From Euptelea pleiosperma (taxonomy: Eukaryota; Streptophyta; Magnoliopsida; Ranunculales; Eupteleaceae), in the NCBI GenBank assembly GCA_035048495.1, contig CM068551.1, forward strand, positions 13,890,248 through 13,954,247: a DNA stretch of 64,000 nt, given 5' to 3'. The translations under genes were made by a program, and so were the position numbers. The notes beneath the pieces were generated by a model. That model saw only the letters and a program-made list of their open reading frames with translations. It had not been told where the DNA came from and made no database searches. Shown here piece by piece: positions 1-10,309 of this stretch; position 1 is the first letter of the stretch; each line of letters begins with the position of its first letter.

Positions 1-52
1 ATCCATGCCCTAAATTTTGCGAAATGAAAAGTTGTATCCCCATTCATGTAAC

Positions 53-575
53 TAGGGTTGCAAATGGACCAAGCCAGTCCGTTGGGCTTTAAGGCCCACT
101 CCGGCAAGTTATGGGCCGAGCTTGAGCCTAAATTCAAAGGCATGGGCTTGGCATGTATGGCCCGACAGGCCCTTGTACTATACTATCTAGCTACATCTAT
201 AGCATATTAGTAACATAGTATAATCTTCTAGCAAGGTCAACACAAATAGTTGTGTTGCTTCAATAATTGCACATGTTTGTGACATATCCTTCAACTAAGG
301 TTCAAGTCCTTTCAAACAAAATTTTTGAGTAAAATGACACAACTGCGGTTGGGCCGGGCTTAAGCTTGTCATTTCCCGACTGGAGCTTTCTAAAGTGTTG
401 GGTCAGGCTGGGCATGGGCCATCATATCCACCTCTAGGCCGAGCCTAGACAAAGAATGGAGGCTCGATCTAGGCCAAGCCAGGCTTGGGCTTGAGTTTGG
501 GCGAGGTTGTTAGGGTCTCAGACCTGTTTTGTGCCTCAGCTTGGCCTAGGCCAACCCGACCCATTTACAACCCTA
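53..575. mobile_element. hAT-like non-autonomous element rich in GGCCNNGCC words
   Basis: The ends form a 15-bp terminal inverted repeat: TAGGGTTGCAAATGG at 53-67 and CCATTTACAACCCTA at 561-575. The interior is non-coding and full of GGGCCGGGC/AGGCCAAGCC words, a common look for plant hAT MITEs. The 8-bp flanks (CATGTAAC and CTCGCAAC) agree at only 5 of 8 bases, so any target-site duplication has decayed. Related ends or interior words recur at about 17018-17041, 27450-27620 and 62540-62860. The hAT assignment is inferred from TIR style. Confidence 0.55.
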
Positions 576-833
576 CTCGCAACAATGTTCGTATGCACAT
601 CTGGGCATCATAGGAGAGAGATGCATATCTGGGCATCATAGGAGAGAGGTACTACAGGAATTGTTGAAAGGTACTATGGGAATTGCTTTATCTTTCTGGA
701 TTGGTGGTTCCCTAGGGTTGGTAGTCAGCCCTTTGCACTCCACAGTAACAACATTTGTCTATCTATTTAGAGTACCCTTATAGCGAAACTCTCTAACGCA
801 GGGGAGTTTGACTCAATGCACTGGTAAGGTTCT
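576..833. other. Intergenic stretch, no gene seen
   Basis: No coding signal is visible. It contains a short tandem duplication at about 597-650, in which a roughly 26-base unit built around CTGGGCATCATAGGAGAGAG occurs twice. Its right end joins the gypsy-like repeat that the next element interrupts. Confidence 0.4.
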
Positions 834-1711
834 CTCTAAGCCTCTGTAGTCAAGGTGCGCGCCTCAGGCGCAAGGCACACCTAAAGCGCCTTAGAATGGT
901 CAAGGCGAGGCGCGTTTAGTAAGGCGCGCGCCTCAAGCCAGGCTCTGGGCACATCAGGCGCGCGCCTCACTAATATCATGTTTTTTTGTAAAATTTTTGT
1001 TCTTTGACCTATTATATTAAACATCGGTATGATAGAAGAGATACAGTTGAACCTATCTCATTGATGAAAGCAATGAATGACTACTTGAGGAGATGAAAAC
1101 AAAAGGTAGAGTAGCAGAAGATGAATTGGTGTTTGAGGATGATAGCTTGACATGGAGTGTTGTTGCGAGAGCTGCTGGAGTTGGCAAATCAACATCAAAT
1201 ACTAGATCACATTCAAGGTCAAGAGTAAGAGCAAGGGCTTTAATAAGGGAGCCGGAAGAGGAAGATGCCAATTCGGAGGAGATAGAAGAAGAAGAATATA
1301 TTGAGGCTAACACATTTGATGATGATGGGATGAAGCTAATGATTATATTTTAAATGATGGCGATGTTAATTAGAACTAATTGTGGGCTAATTGAAATTTT
1401 GAACATTTGCTATCTTTTATGTTTTATGGCTTTTTGATTACTTATTTTGTATTTAGATAATGACAATGTTAACTAGAACTGCTTTTGGGTTACTTGAGAT
1501 TTTCAACATTTGCTATCTTTTATGTTTTATGGCCTAACGGTTACTTATTTTGTTATTTTATGATGTTATTATTCTTTATTTTTTTATGTTTCTTATAATT
1601 TTTAATATTGCACCTCACTTCAATCAGGCGCGTGCCTCGCCTTGTGCCTCAGGCTTTAGAGGTCCTAGCGCCTTCAGTGCGCCTTACGCCTTTAACTACC
1701 TTGCTCTAAGC
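834..1711 (+). mobile_element. hAT-like element with transposase remnant and 8-bp TSD
   Basis: The element proper is 842-1703 (862 bp), flanked by the exact 8-bp direct repeat CTCTAAGC at 834-841 and 1704-1711. The reverse complement of the right end starts CAAGGTAGTTAAAGG; the left end CTCTGTAGTCAAGG aligns to it with a GTAGTYAARG core. Both subterminal regions are packed with GGCGC words (845-965 and 1625-1695). Inside, 1093-1353 encodes 86 residues with an acidic tail and a DDSLTWSVVARAAGV-like segment resembling the C-terminus of plant hAT transposases. I read it as an internally deleted derivative. It interrupts a gypsy-like repeat that resumes at 1712. Confidence 0.8.
1093..1353 (+). 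pseudogene. hAT transposase C-terminal remnant
   Basis: An 86-codon open frame lies inside the hAT-like element 842-1703. The visible part is an N-terminal SLTWSVVARAAGV-like stretch, a basic Ser/Arg segment (residues about 36-50) and a Glu-rich acidic end with a terminal DDDG. This resembles the tail that follows the dimerisation domain in plant hAT transposases. No BED finger or catalytic core is present, so it cannot be an active transposase. The assignment rests on context plus style of sequence. Confidence 0.45.
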
Positions 1712-2300
1712 AAAAAAACCCTAAAAGAGCTCCTAAGGGTGCTAATCCAAGAACCCAAAAGCTCACAAAGGAACCAAATAAAACCTACAAGCAAATTTCA
1801 TTCAATAATCAAAAGTCTTTCTTACAATGCTCTCTTAATGACGATTTATAAAAAAATATAACACTAGAAACTTAATTTAGGGCCTAAGAAACTAATCTGA
1901 CCATTAATCTAAAGAACCTAAATCTAACTTTTAAATGACTAAAATACCCTTAAGTCGCGTCATTGCCATTACATCCAAATTCTAACACATTTTTGAAGCC
2001 CAAAACGTAAGAATCTTAACATAAGTCGTGAGATAGTTGTTGTGGTAAAGCTCTCCAACACATGAAATGGCCTCTTAATCAAATATTTGGATGAAAAGTT
2101 ATGCTTCTTGAAAAGTGTCTGTTTTTGGACCCAACAAGATTTAAAGAACCTAGACCTCTTTTCCCGATATCTATTCGTTGTGGCTTCAGCTTATACTTGA
2201 TATTTTACCTCCTTCCCCTTTATTTGGTAAGCGTATTTCTTTAGGTGGCATCATTCTCCTCCAATTGGAGAAGAACTTGTCCTCAAGTTCAATTCAATAC
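1712..2300 (-). mobile_element. Ty3-gypsy-like fragment, copy 1 (pol tail and 3' region)
   Basis: About 560 bp are repeated in direct orientation at about 4024-4610, with clear but diverged similarity. Read on the minus strand, the right edge (2290-2260) encodes an LRTSSS-like stretch resembling the end of gypsy polyproteins just before the LTR. The hAT element at 842-1703 inserted into this copy. LTR boundaries are unclear because similarity between the two copies continues into the coding tail. Confidence 0.45.
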
Positions 2301-2900
2301 CCTCTTTAAATGGGTCCACGGTGCTTCCTCTGCATTTTTTCTTCCGCTTAGTTTTTGACAAATCCTTCCAATCTCAAAATTGATCAAAATACCAAATATC
2401 ATATTATTCATTGTTATGGAATTTTCAAAAAAGTCTGATAAAAATGAATCAACATATGTCAACCAAAATATTTTCCAAAAAGTCAACCAAAATATTGGTA
2501 TGCACTTTTTCAAATCATCCATCTTTTCGAATTTGTCAGTTGAGCCAATGTATTTTCAGACCTAATTTCTTTTTATTCTTTCACTAACAAATCAAGTTAT
2601 CTTTTTTCATCACCACATCAAGCGATTCACAAATCGCCTTATTGCTACTAAAAATTGAAAAATCAAGAATTTGACTTTCAACAACAATGAAATCCTTTTC
2701 TCTGAATATTAATCAAAGATTAGTGGTGATTCCCAATCTATTATAAAGAGAGAATCATCTTCTTTTGGATATTCATCAAAAGATTGGTGGAGACCCCAAT
2801 CTCCAACATTTGTAAATTGTTTAAAATAGGGTGAGAGTTAAAGTATTCCAATCGAACTGTGTTGCATGGACTCTTCAAACCAGCAGGCGGGTCGAGTGTG
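2301..2900. other. Repeat-derived stretch, no gene seen
   Basis: It lies between the gypsy-like fragment and the foldback element. Short open frames exist on both strands but have low complexity and no recognisable domain. It is probably internal sequence of the same decayed retroelement, though I see no motif that proves it. Confidence 0.3.
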
Positions 2901-3237
2901 TTAAACAACCATTTACCCCAAAAGATCGACTTGTTGGGGAAAGGCGAAACAACTATGTATACCAACGGATCGTCAGGCCAACACAACACATGTGCATGAA
3001 CACACCATCTACTAACAAGCCCCCTCAGTGGGAATACACTCCGCTTTAGACTTGAACCCGCGACCTCCCACGCCTTAAGGCTCTAATACCATATTAAACA
3101 ACATTTACCCCAAAAGGCATGTTAGCGGATGGTGTGTTCCCGCGCACATGTTGTGTTGGCCTGACGATCCGTTGGTATACAATGTTGTTTCAGCTTTCCC
3201 CAACGGATCGATCTTTTGGGGGTAAATGGTTGTTTAA
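2901..3237. repeat. Foldback (large inverted repeat) element
   Basis: The left arm 2901-3017 and right arm 3121-3237 are near-perfect inverted copies of about 117 bp around a loop of about 100 bp. The arms begin TTAAACAACCATTTACCCC and share CCAACGGATCGT and GGCCAACACAACA segments. The loop carries GGCTCTAATACCAT (about 3079-3092), the reverse complement of a TGGTATTAGAGCC primer-binding site, plus a second copy of the arm tip at about 3095-3117. It may be two opposed LTR ends rather than a classical foldback transposon. Confidence 0.6.
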
Positions 3238-3279
3238 CAACGTGTCCCTATGTGTTGATATAGATTCGGACACGACTCG

Positions 3280-3683
3280 CCTGGGACCATGGTTTAAAAT
3301 TTCGGAATGTTTCGTAATGTTTCGTATGTTTCGTTTCGTTTCGTAAGGAAACCGAAACGAAACATTGAATATTTCGTATGTTTCGTAATTCGGAATGTTT
3401 CGTAATGTTTCGGTTTGTTTCACCGAGACAATCCGATACAATCCAAAAAAATAAAAAATATAATTTAATGATTTTGAAATATTTCGTAATGTTTCGGAAT
3501 GTTTTGTGATATTTCGTAATGTTTCGGAAATATTTCGTAATGTTTCGGAACGTTTCGGAAATTTCGTTTTTTCAGCAATTTTTCAATGTTTCGTGAATGT
3601 TTCGTTTCGTTTCGGAGTTTGTCTCAGTTTTTCACTTGACCAAGACATTCCTCCGAAACGAAATTTTAAACCTTGCCTGGGAC
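3280..3683. mobile_element. hAT-like MITE with TTTCGNAATG array, exact 8-bp TSD
   Basis: The element is 3288-3675 (388 bp), flanked by the exact 8-bp duplication CCTGGGAC at 3280-3287 and 3676-3683. The left end is CATGGTTTAAAATTTCG; the reverse complement of the right end is CAAGGTTTAAAATTTCG. The interior is an array of TTTCGTAATG/TTTCGGAATG-type decamers. It is non-coding and belongs with the elements at 5683, 13697 and 24042. Confidence 0.9.
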
Positions 3684-4010
3684 TCTTCGTTTTTATTTTA
3701 ACTACATTTTTTTAAAGAAAATAAATATTCAATATAGGGAAATTTGGGGTTTGAACTCCGTGGGAGAGAGAGAATAGGGTTTTGCTTCTAAGATTTGGTA
3801 AAAACGCTACCAAAATCTACCAAGAAAAGCCCGATATGTTGCCACGGACTCATGGTTATAAAATAAATTTAAATTAATAATTAAATATTCAGTGGAGTAC
3901 TCCGACACACGTGTATGCGTCCATGTAACACAGTAATCGAACTAATTACCTAAACACCCCAAGACGATAAGTTTGAATCTCCATCCAAAATCTCTCGAGA
4001 AATTTTTTGG

Positions 4011-4610
4011 CTCTAATACAATTTGAGGCACGTAGAGAGCAAAATCCCCTAAAAAAGTTCTTGTAGGCTGCTAATCCAATCAATCCAAAAGTTCACAAAG
4101 GGAGCATATAAAGTCTAATGCAAATTCATTCAATAATCAAAAGTCTTTTACAATGCTCTCTCAATGATCTAAAACAACCTAAATCAAAATGTTCAAAATG
4201 ACTACAATACCCTTTAATCGCGTCACTACCATTACATCCAAATTTCTAACACAGTTTTGAACCCAAAAATAAGAATATTGACAAAAGTTGCGAAATAGGT
4301 ATTGTAGATCCTAGATAAAGCTCTTCAATGCATCAAGCAACTTCTCAACCGAATTTTCAATATAAAGTTATGCCTCTTGAAAAGTAACCGCCTCTATAAC
4401 CAATGAGATTTTAAGAACCTAGACCTCTTTTCCCAGCATCTAATAGTTATGGCTTCAGTTGACACTTGATCTTTGACTTCCACTTGATTTGGAAGACATA
4501 CTTGGAAGGAAGTTTTTCTCAGATTCCCCCTAATATATCTGACTCCAACGGTGATCGAAGTTCTATCTCTTATTGCTACATCATTCCTCTAATTGCATAG
4601 TAGGGAATGA
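4011..4610 (-). mobile_element. Ty3-gypsy-like fragment, copy 2
   Basis: This is the second copy of the roughly 560-bp repeat at 1712-2300. Its left edge has GGCTCTAATACAATTTGAGG (4010-4029), which on the minus strand reads as a TGTATTAGAGCC primer-binding-like site next to an LTR end. The two copies plus the intervening 1.7 kb could be a strongly deleted minus-strand gypsy element later hit by the foldback and the 3288-3675 MITE. Alternatively they are two independent fragments. Confidence 0.45.
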
Positions 4611-5344
4611 TTTTTCCCTACATCACTCTCTTCACATATAGGTTGTTCCTAGAGGGTTTGGGGGCAAAGATAGTAATACACTACAGAAAATTAAGGAAAA
4701 CATTCTTAGAGTATGTAACATCCACAGACAAGGTTTGTGCCAATAAAGGATTGTAACATTTATACTCTTTTGAGTGCTCAAATAGCCAACAAATACACAT
4801 TTGATTGTTCCGCAGACAATTTATCTCAACCAAGTCACAGATTAGGCATGAAACAAACACATCCAAACTTTCTAGGACGTAAACAAACAGTGGAGTGTCG
4901 AATAATTTAACATTTAACACACGCAGTGTGAACAATCAAGTACGAACAGGTTGATAAGAGCATTGGACTGATAAGACTTAGGAAACTTCTTTCCTTTAAT
5001 AGTGCTAGAATTACTTCTAGAATATTAGAAAGATGGTGGAGAAATGAGAATTGTTTTGGAGGTTAAAGCATTAAGAAAGTTAGATCTCAAAATAAAGTTG
5101 AAGGATATTCTTTGGGGAAGCAAAGAGTAAGGTGTGGCCGTTTTCAAGGAAAACAAAGGAATGGTTGAGTTTTGGTGTAAGTTATCTTTTGAACTTAGGT
5201 ATGAAAGATATTGGAGAAGAATAATGACGGATAGATTCGTAAGGTGTTCTTTAGCCTGATTAGGCTCAAAGATCAAAATGAAGTGGAACTTCTTGCATTT
5301 TACAAGTTCTACTCATCTTCGGAGAGCAACTTTTCAGTCTTTTG
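4611..5344. other. Intergenic stretch, no gene seen
   Basis: No domain, intron-exon structure or clear repeat end is visible. The short open frames here (for example on the minus strand at 4681-4935 and 5025-5276) show no family signature. Confidence 0.3.
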
Positions 5345-5577
5345 ATAGTAGAGGGAATTCAGTTCTCAAGGGTATACTTGTAAATACCCTCTCTTTGTAA
5401 GGGCATTCTTGTCCGTGGTTTCCTAACCATAAATAATACTTTTGGAGTGATGTTACATACATGGTCTCCAACCCTTTCCAGATTTGCTCTCTTCTCTCTC
5501 CTCTTTCTCACTTCTTTCTTCTTCCTTGCTTGAAACCCTAGCCCTGGATTCAACTAATTCAACTTGGTATCAGAGCC
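5345..5577 (+). mobile_element. Copia LTR 3' end and primer-binding site
   Basis: A CT-rich leader (about 5460-5540) and AACCCTAGCCC are followed by TGGTATCAGAGCC at 5565-5577, the canonical tRNA-iMet primer-binding site of plant copia elements. The LTR therefore ends near 5561. Its start is not defined. The internal region continues to a gag remnant at about 6700-6906. Confidence 0.6.
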
Positions 5578-5674
5578 TACAATCAAGAACTTTAAGAGGT
5601 CAGAAATAGCAGTGGCTGACGTCATGAGTCCATATGGCCGACATTAGTAGCCATACAGACACGCATCTCGAGGT

Positions 5675-6101
5675 CTAACACGCATGGTTCAAAGTCGTTG
5701 GTTTCGTTTCGGTTTCGGTCGCGGGCGAAACCGAAACGTTTCGGTAGTTTCGGTGGTTTCGGTCCGAAACTTGGTGAAACCATAATGAAAGAGTTTCGGT
5801 AGTTTCAGTCATAGTTTCGGTAGTTTCGGTAGTAGTTTCGGAAGTTTCGGTGGTAGTTTCGGAAGTTTCAGTGGTTTCGGTCCGAAACTTAGTGAAACCA
5901 AATGAAAGAGTTTCGGTAGTTTTGGTCACAGTTTCGGTAGTTTCGGTGGTTTCGGTGGTTTCGGTCCGAAACTACCGAAACTGAGCCGAAACTTTGAGTT
6001 TTCCGATACAAACCCGTATCTTGTATCGGCATGTACCGAAACCGAAACGTTTCGGGCGAAACGTTTCGGTTTCGGCTGAAACTTTAAACTATGCTAACAC
6101 G
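5675..6101. mobile_element. hAT-like MITE with GAAACNTTTCGGT array, exact 8-bp TSD
   Basis: The element is 5683-6093 (411 bp), flanked by exact CTAACACG at 5675-5682 and 6094-6101. The ends are CATGGTTCAAAGT and the reverse complement of ACTTTAAACTATG. The interior consists almost wholly of TTTCGGTAGTTTCGGT and GAAACCGAAACGTTTCGG words. It has inserted into the untranslated leader of the copia element whose primer site is at 5565. Confidence 0.92.
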
Positions 6102-6618
6102 TATCCCGAGGTCTTCGTGATAAGTGGGGTCACTATCTGTTATAGAATAATTTTCTGGAGTTTTTGGCTATTTTTGGGAATTTGTTCAATAAGATCTTGA
6201 TTGTTTTTTGGATGTTCTTCATTTCTTGAGTTCATAAATTAATTTTTGGGTTTCTTCTTGTTCCCGATCTATGTTGGGCTTTTTGGTGAGCTTTGTTGCA
6301 CGCTTTTGCTCATCTACAATGTGACCAACCTCCCAAAACAAATCTCGTCGCGTTTGGAGCTGATTTGAGGTTTCGAGAACAATTTCCCAAAAAAAAATGG
6401 TACAGCCTGGCCTTGTTTTCCATTTTTTGGGCATCTCAAGGGTAATAAACCATGCCCGACTGTGATCCCAATTATTTATAGGGTTGTTATGCGTGTATGC
6501 GCCCTTGTTGAAGCCTTTCCTCATCTGTGATGATATGTGTCGGTTGTTGGAAGCTCAGAATCTCCTCTGATCATGCTTTGAAGCTATTTGTGAACTGTTT
6601 TTTGGGTTTTAAACCCTT

Positions 6619-6954
6619 GTGGAGCACTTGTTTACGTTTGTTGGGGGTTCGTTTGTGTGTACAATGACCTTCCTCTTAGTTTTTGATATTAGATCATCAT
6701 GTCTGTTGGTGGGGTTATTAGAGGATACACAGAGAGTAGAGGCCACCTCAAGCAGTGTCGGGGGTCCCATAGCGACTCAAATAGGATTCGAGAATCCTGG
6801 ATTGCAGATTACTTCAATCAAATTATATGGGAAGAACTACCTAGAATGGTCTCAAGCTGCCAAGATGTATATTGGGGGTCGTGGGAAGTTGGGTCACATG
6901 GGAGATGAACACCTCTTTTGGACAGCCCCTTTTCTATTTTTCCACAAACCCTAG
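6619..6954 (+). pseudogene. Copia gag N-terminal remnant
   Basis: From about 6748 the frame reads SSVGGPIATQIGFENPGLQI, then TSIKLYGKNYLEWSQA and KMYIGGRGKLGHM. This is the conserved start of the plant copia gag domain (the LxGxNYxxWSxxxxxxLxGxxKLxHL-type motif). The likely ancestral ATG at 6699 is in another frame. At about 6906 the homology stops where it meets a reverse-oriented copia end, so only about 50 gag residues survive. Confidence 0.65.
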
Positions 6955-6998
6955 AATTCCTGTTTCTCTCTAGGTTTGAGCCATGGTTACATAACCAT

Positions 6999-7337
6999 GC
7001 TCTAATACCATGTTATACTACTAGGTTGGAACCAAAAAGTAAAAAGAAAAGAAGATCAGAGAATAGATGGAAGAGAATAAAAATGGGAGAAGTGAAATCG
7101 TTAGTGTGTATACTCCTCTAGTCAATTTCACCCAATATTTATAATATTAACTATTAAGGTAATTACAAATAAACCCCTATAGAATATAAGATAAGTCCAC
7201 GACAACAAATACCACCCACATGTTCCACATACGGGCCCAGTCCCACACTTGTAATAGCCCATAGTATTGACTTGTGCCTCTGTATGTCACCCATCTATAT
7301 GTTGACTTGGACTTGACAAATTCCTAATTTTTCAACA
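6999..7337 (-). mobile_element. Copia 5' LTR in reverse orientation with PBS
   Basis: Read on the minus strand, an LTR at 7011-7337 (327 bp) ends AGTATAACA and is followed directly by TGGTATTAGAGC (6999-7010), a copia primer-binding site. The LTR has TG...CA termini (TGTT...AACA). The internal region is lost: within about 100 bp to the left it abuts the plus-strand gag remnant of a different copia copy. No second LTR is visible. Confidence 0.65.
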
Positions 7338-7540
7338 TTCCTGAATTTGTTTACTAACCAAACTTAACACAACACTTAATAAGGGAAAATGCGACAAAAT
7401 GCCAATTTTCATACAGTTTTACCAAACAGTTTATTCACACCTTATATTCAACACTTTAAGATGGCTGGTCTTATATTTAGCACTTTAAGATATCAGACCT
7501 TAAAATAAGTTTTAGTAAATGCTACCTAACTTTTATATAG
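7338..7540. other. Short AT-rich spacer
   Basis: No gene is seen. It separates the reverse copia LTR from the 5'-truncated LINE. Confidence 0.3.
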
Positions 7541-10125
7541 CAACTTAAACTGATAAGGAAGCACGGGTAGTTCAATATTACTCTAGCCTGTATTCGGAAT
7601 CCTGTACCTTTAGACCCAAGGTGGATGGTCTTCACTTTGATAGGATTGATCAGGAGCGGAAAGTTTGGCTAGAGCGACGTTTTGTGGAAGAAGAGATTGT
7701 TAGGGCTATTAGGGATCTCGAGGGGGGACCGAGCCCCAGGGCCAAATGGTTTCTCTTTGGCTTTTTTCAAGAGGTGCTAGGACATCATTGGGAGGGATTT
7801 TATGAGAGTGGTTAGGGAGTTTGAAGAGGGTGCAGTCTTGGATAGATGTATGAATAGCACCTTTATCGCTATCATCCCCAAGAAGGAAGGAGTAGAGTCA
7901 CTGTCCGATTATCGCCCCCAATTTATCTTGTGGGGAGCACCTACAAGATCGTCTCTAAGGCTTTGGCGAACAGAATGAGGGAGGTGATGGGGTCGATCAT
8001 TTCAATTTCACAAGGTGCCTTCGTGAAAGGAAGGCAAATCTTAGACGATGTTTTAATCGTTAATGAATGTATAGACTCCAGATGGAGAGAGGCAAAGGAG
8101 GGAATTGTATGCAAAATTGACATGGAAAAAGCTTATTACCATGTGCTGGAAGTTCCTTGACTATCTGTTAGACATGATGGGGTCTGGTTGGAGGTGGAGG
8201 AAGTGGATCCGGGTTTGTATCTCATCGGCATCTTTCTCGGTTCTAGTGAACGGGCCCCCAATAGGTTATTTCAGTAGCTCTAGGAGGTTGAGACAAGGAG
8301 ACCCCATTTCCCTTTTTTGTTCATTGTAGTGGTTGAGGCTTTGAGCAGGATGATTAGAAGAGCTTTGGAGGGTGGTATGATTGAAGTGTTCCGTCGAAGT
8401 AGCCGAGGTCCAGAGATTACCCATTTACAGTTTGCTGAAGATATGATTATTTTCTCTCAAGTCTCTCATCATTAGTTGAGGTATATTCGTTGCGTCTTGA
8501 GATGCTTTGAGGCGGCTTTTGGTTTGTGTATTAACCTGGCTAAAAGCAAGGTATTCGGGGTTGGAGAGGTGACCAAGATGAGGGACTTGGCCAAGAATCT
8601 GGGATGCAAGGTCGAAGTCTTCCTACTACTTATCTTGGCCTTCCACTGGGTGCCAAGTATAAGGCTAAATGCATATGGGAATCAGTGGTGGAAAGAGTCG
8701 AGCAAAGGCTAGCAGGATGGAAGAAGAGACACCTCTCTAAAGGAGGTAAGATGACTCTCATTAAGAGTACCCTCTCCAGCATGCCTATTTACTACATGTC
8801 CCTGTTCTCCATTCCAGTTAGTGTGGCTAAGGATATGGAGAAGATTATGCGAGATTTCTTGTGGCACGGGAAGAGGGACACTCATAGGTTTCACCTAGTG
8901 GAGTGGGCTAGAATTTGTAAGCCAAAGCTGGAAGGCAAATTGGGCTTCCATTTCATTAGAGAGATGAGCATCACCCTCTTGGGGAAATGGTTATGGAGGT
9001 TCGGTGAAGAGGAAGGAAGTTTATGGTTGTTGGTTATTGATGGTAAGTACGGAAAGGCTATGAAAGGGGAAACGGGGAATGTTCAGTCACAGTCGTACGG
9101 GCAGTCTTTCGAAGGGTATTATGAAGATCATAGGTCATTTCAAAGAAGGTATAGAATTTAAAGTAGAAAAAGGGGATAGGATCAGATTCAGGGAAGACAG
9201 GTGATGCAGTGACGTACCTTTAAAAGAAGCCTTCTCGTCTTTATATCTTATTTCTGATCTCAAAGGGGCCAAGATCCAAGAGTGTGTAGTGGTTACTGAG
9301 GGAGAGGCTTCGTGGAATCTGGGATTTAAAAGGAGTTTGAACGATTGGGAGGTGGACAGCTTGGGCAATCTCTTGGTGAGGATTGGGGACATGCCCAATC
9401 TCACGTTAGAGGCGGATCAAAGGAAGTGGAGATGGGATAGCAAAGGCGTCTTCTCGGCCAGTTCTTTCTTCCATCATATCAGCAGACCGGGCCAGAGTTC
9501 TTTTCCAACGTCTACAGTGTGGGCACTCCGGTCCCGACGAAGGTGATTTTTCGTTTGGACCGCTATACTGGATAAAATTTTGACGGTGGATCACCTGAAT
9601 AGCAGAGGATGGTGCTCCCTAATAGATGTTCCCTGAGCAAATCCTACGGAGAGTCCGTAGATCATCTGCTGCTCAATTTCCCTTTCATCTTCTCCATTTG
9701 GCAAGTCTAGTTTTCCCTCTTTGGCATTGCTTTTGTAGTGCCAGACCATGTGGAATCTTTCATCCATACCACCTCATTAAGTGTGTTCACAGGCATAGGC
9801 AAGTTGCTCTGGCGTTTACTTCCTTTTGCAGTTATGTGGGCCATTTGGAAAGAAAGGAACCGACGTACTTTCGAAGGGAAAGAAGAAGACATCCCCAAGA
9901 TTATATCAAGGATTAAAGCCTACTTGTTTTTTTGGTCCTCAATTTCGCCGGACTTGGGGATGTTTTTTTATGTTTTTGTTTTGAGATGGGAGGAACTTCT
10001 ACTGGGGTCCATCCCAGTCTGATTGGCCTCTGGCTGTTTTCAGGTATCCCGTCACTAGTTCGATTGGGGTGTTTCGCCCTTTTTAAATGCATCATCCCCT
10101 AATTATCAAAAAAAAAAAAAAAAGC
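7541..10125 (+). mobile_element. L1-type LINE, 5'-truncated and decayed, with poly(A)
   Basis: ORF2 remnants run in order in several frames. A linker (about 7621-7815) is followed by the reverse transcriptase (about 7860-8480) with [31 protein letters not shown] (normally ...AYDH) and LRQGDPIS. The catalytic FADD box reads FAED near 8431. The thumb/YLGLPLGA region lies at about 8604-9161 and a zf-RVT-like C-terminus at about 9289-10020 ends MWAIWKERNRRTFEGK. A poly(A) run follows at about 10110-10125. Many stops and frameshifts make it dead. The 5' half, including the endonuclease, is absent. Confidence 0.88.
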
Positions 10126-10309
10126 GCGGAGTTTGTGGATTGCTTCCAGAAACAGCAGATTAGCAAAGTTCCTTTCGTAGATATGCAAATCCAAACATTG
10201 ACAATTCATTTAAAAGAAATTAAAAAATTCAAATCCAATACAATCCATGTTCACAAAGGCTATTCCACAATATGCATCGTAAAGCATGAAGCATTTTAAA
10301 AGTACTTAC

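Noticed and set aside
5683..5929. Thr-rich open frame (repeated TTETTE)
   Set aside because: It arises from the GAAACCGAAAC array of a hAT-like MITE.
8604..9161. A stand-alone 185-codon gene
   Set aside because: It is the post-RT segment of L1 ORF2 and continues in other frames on both sides.
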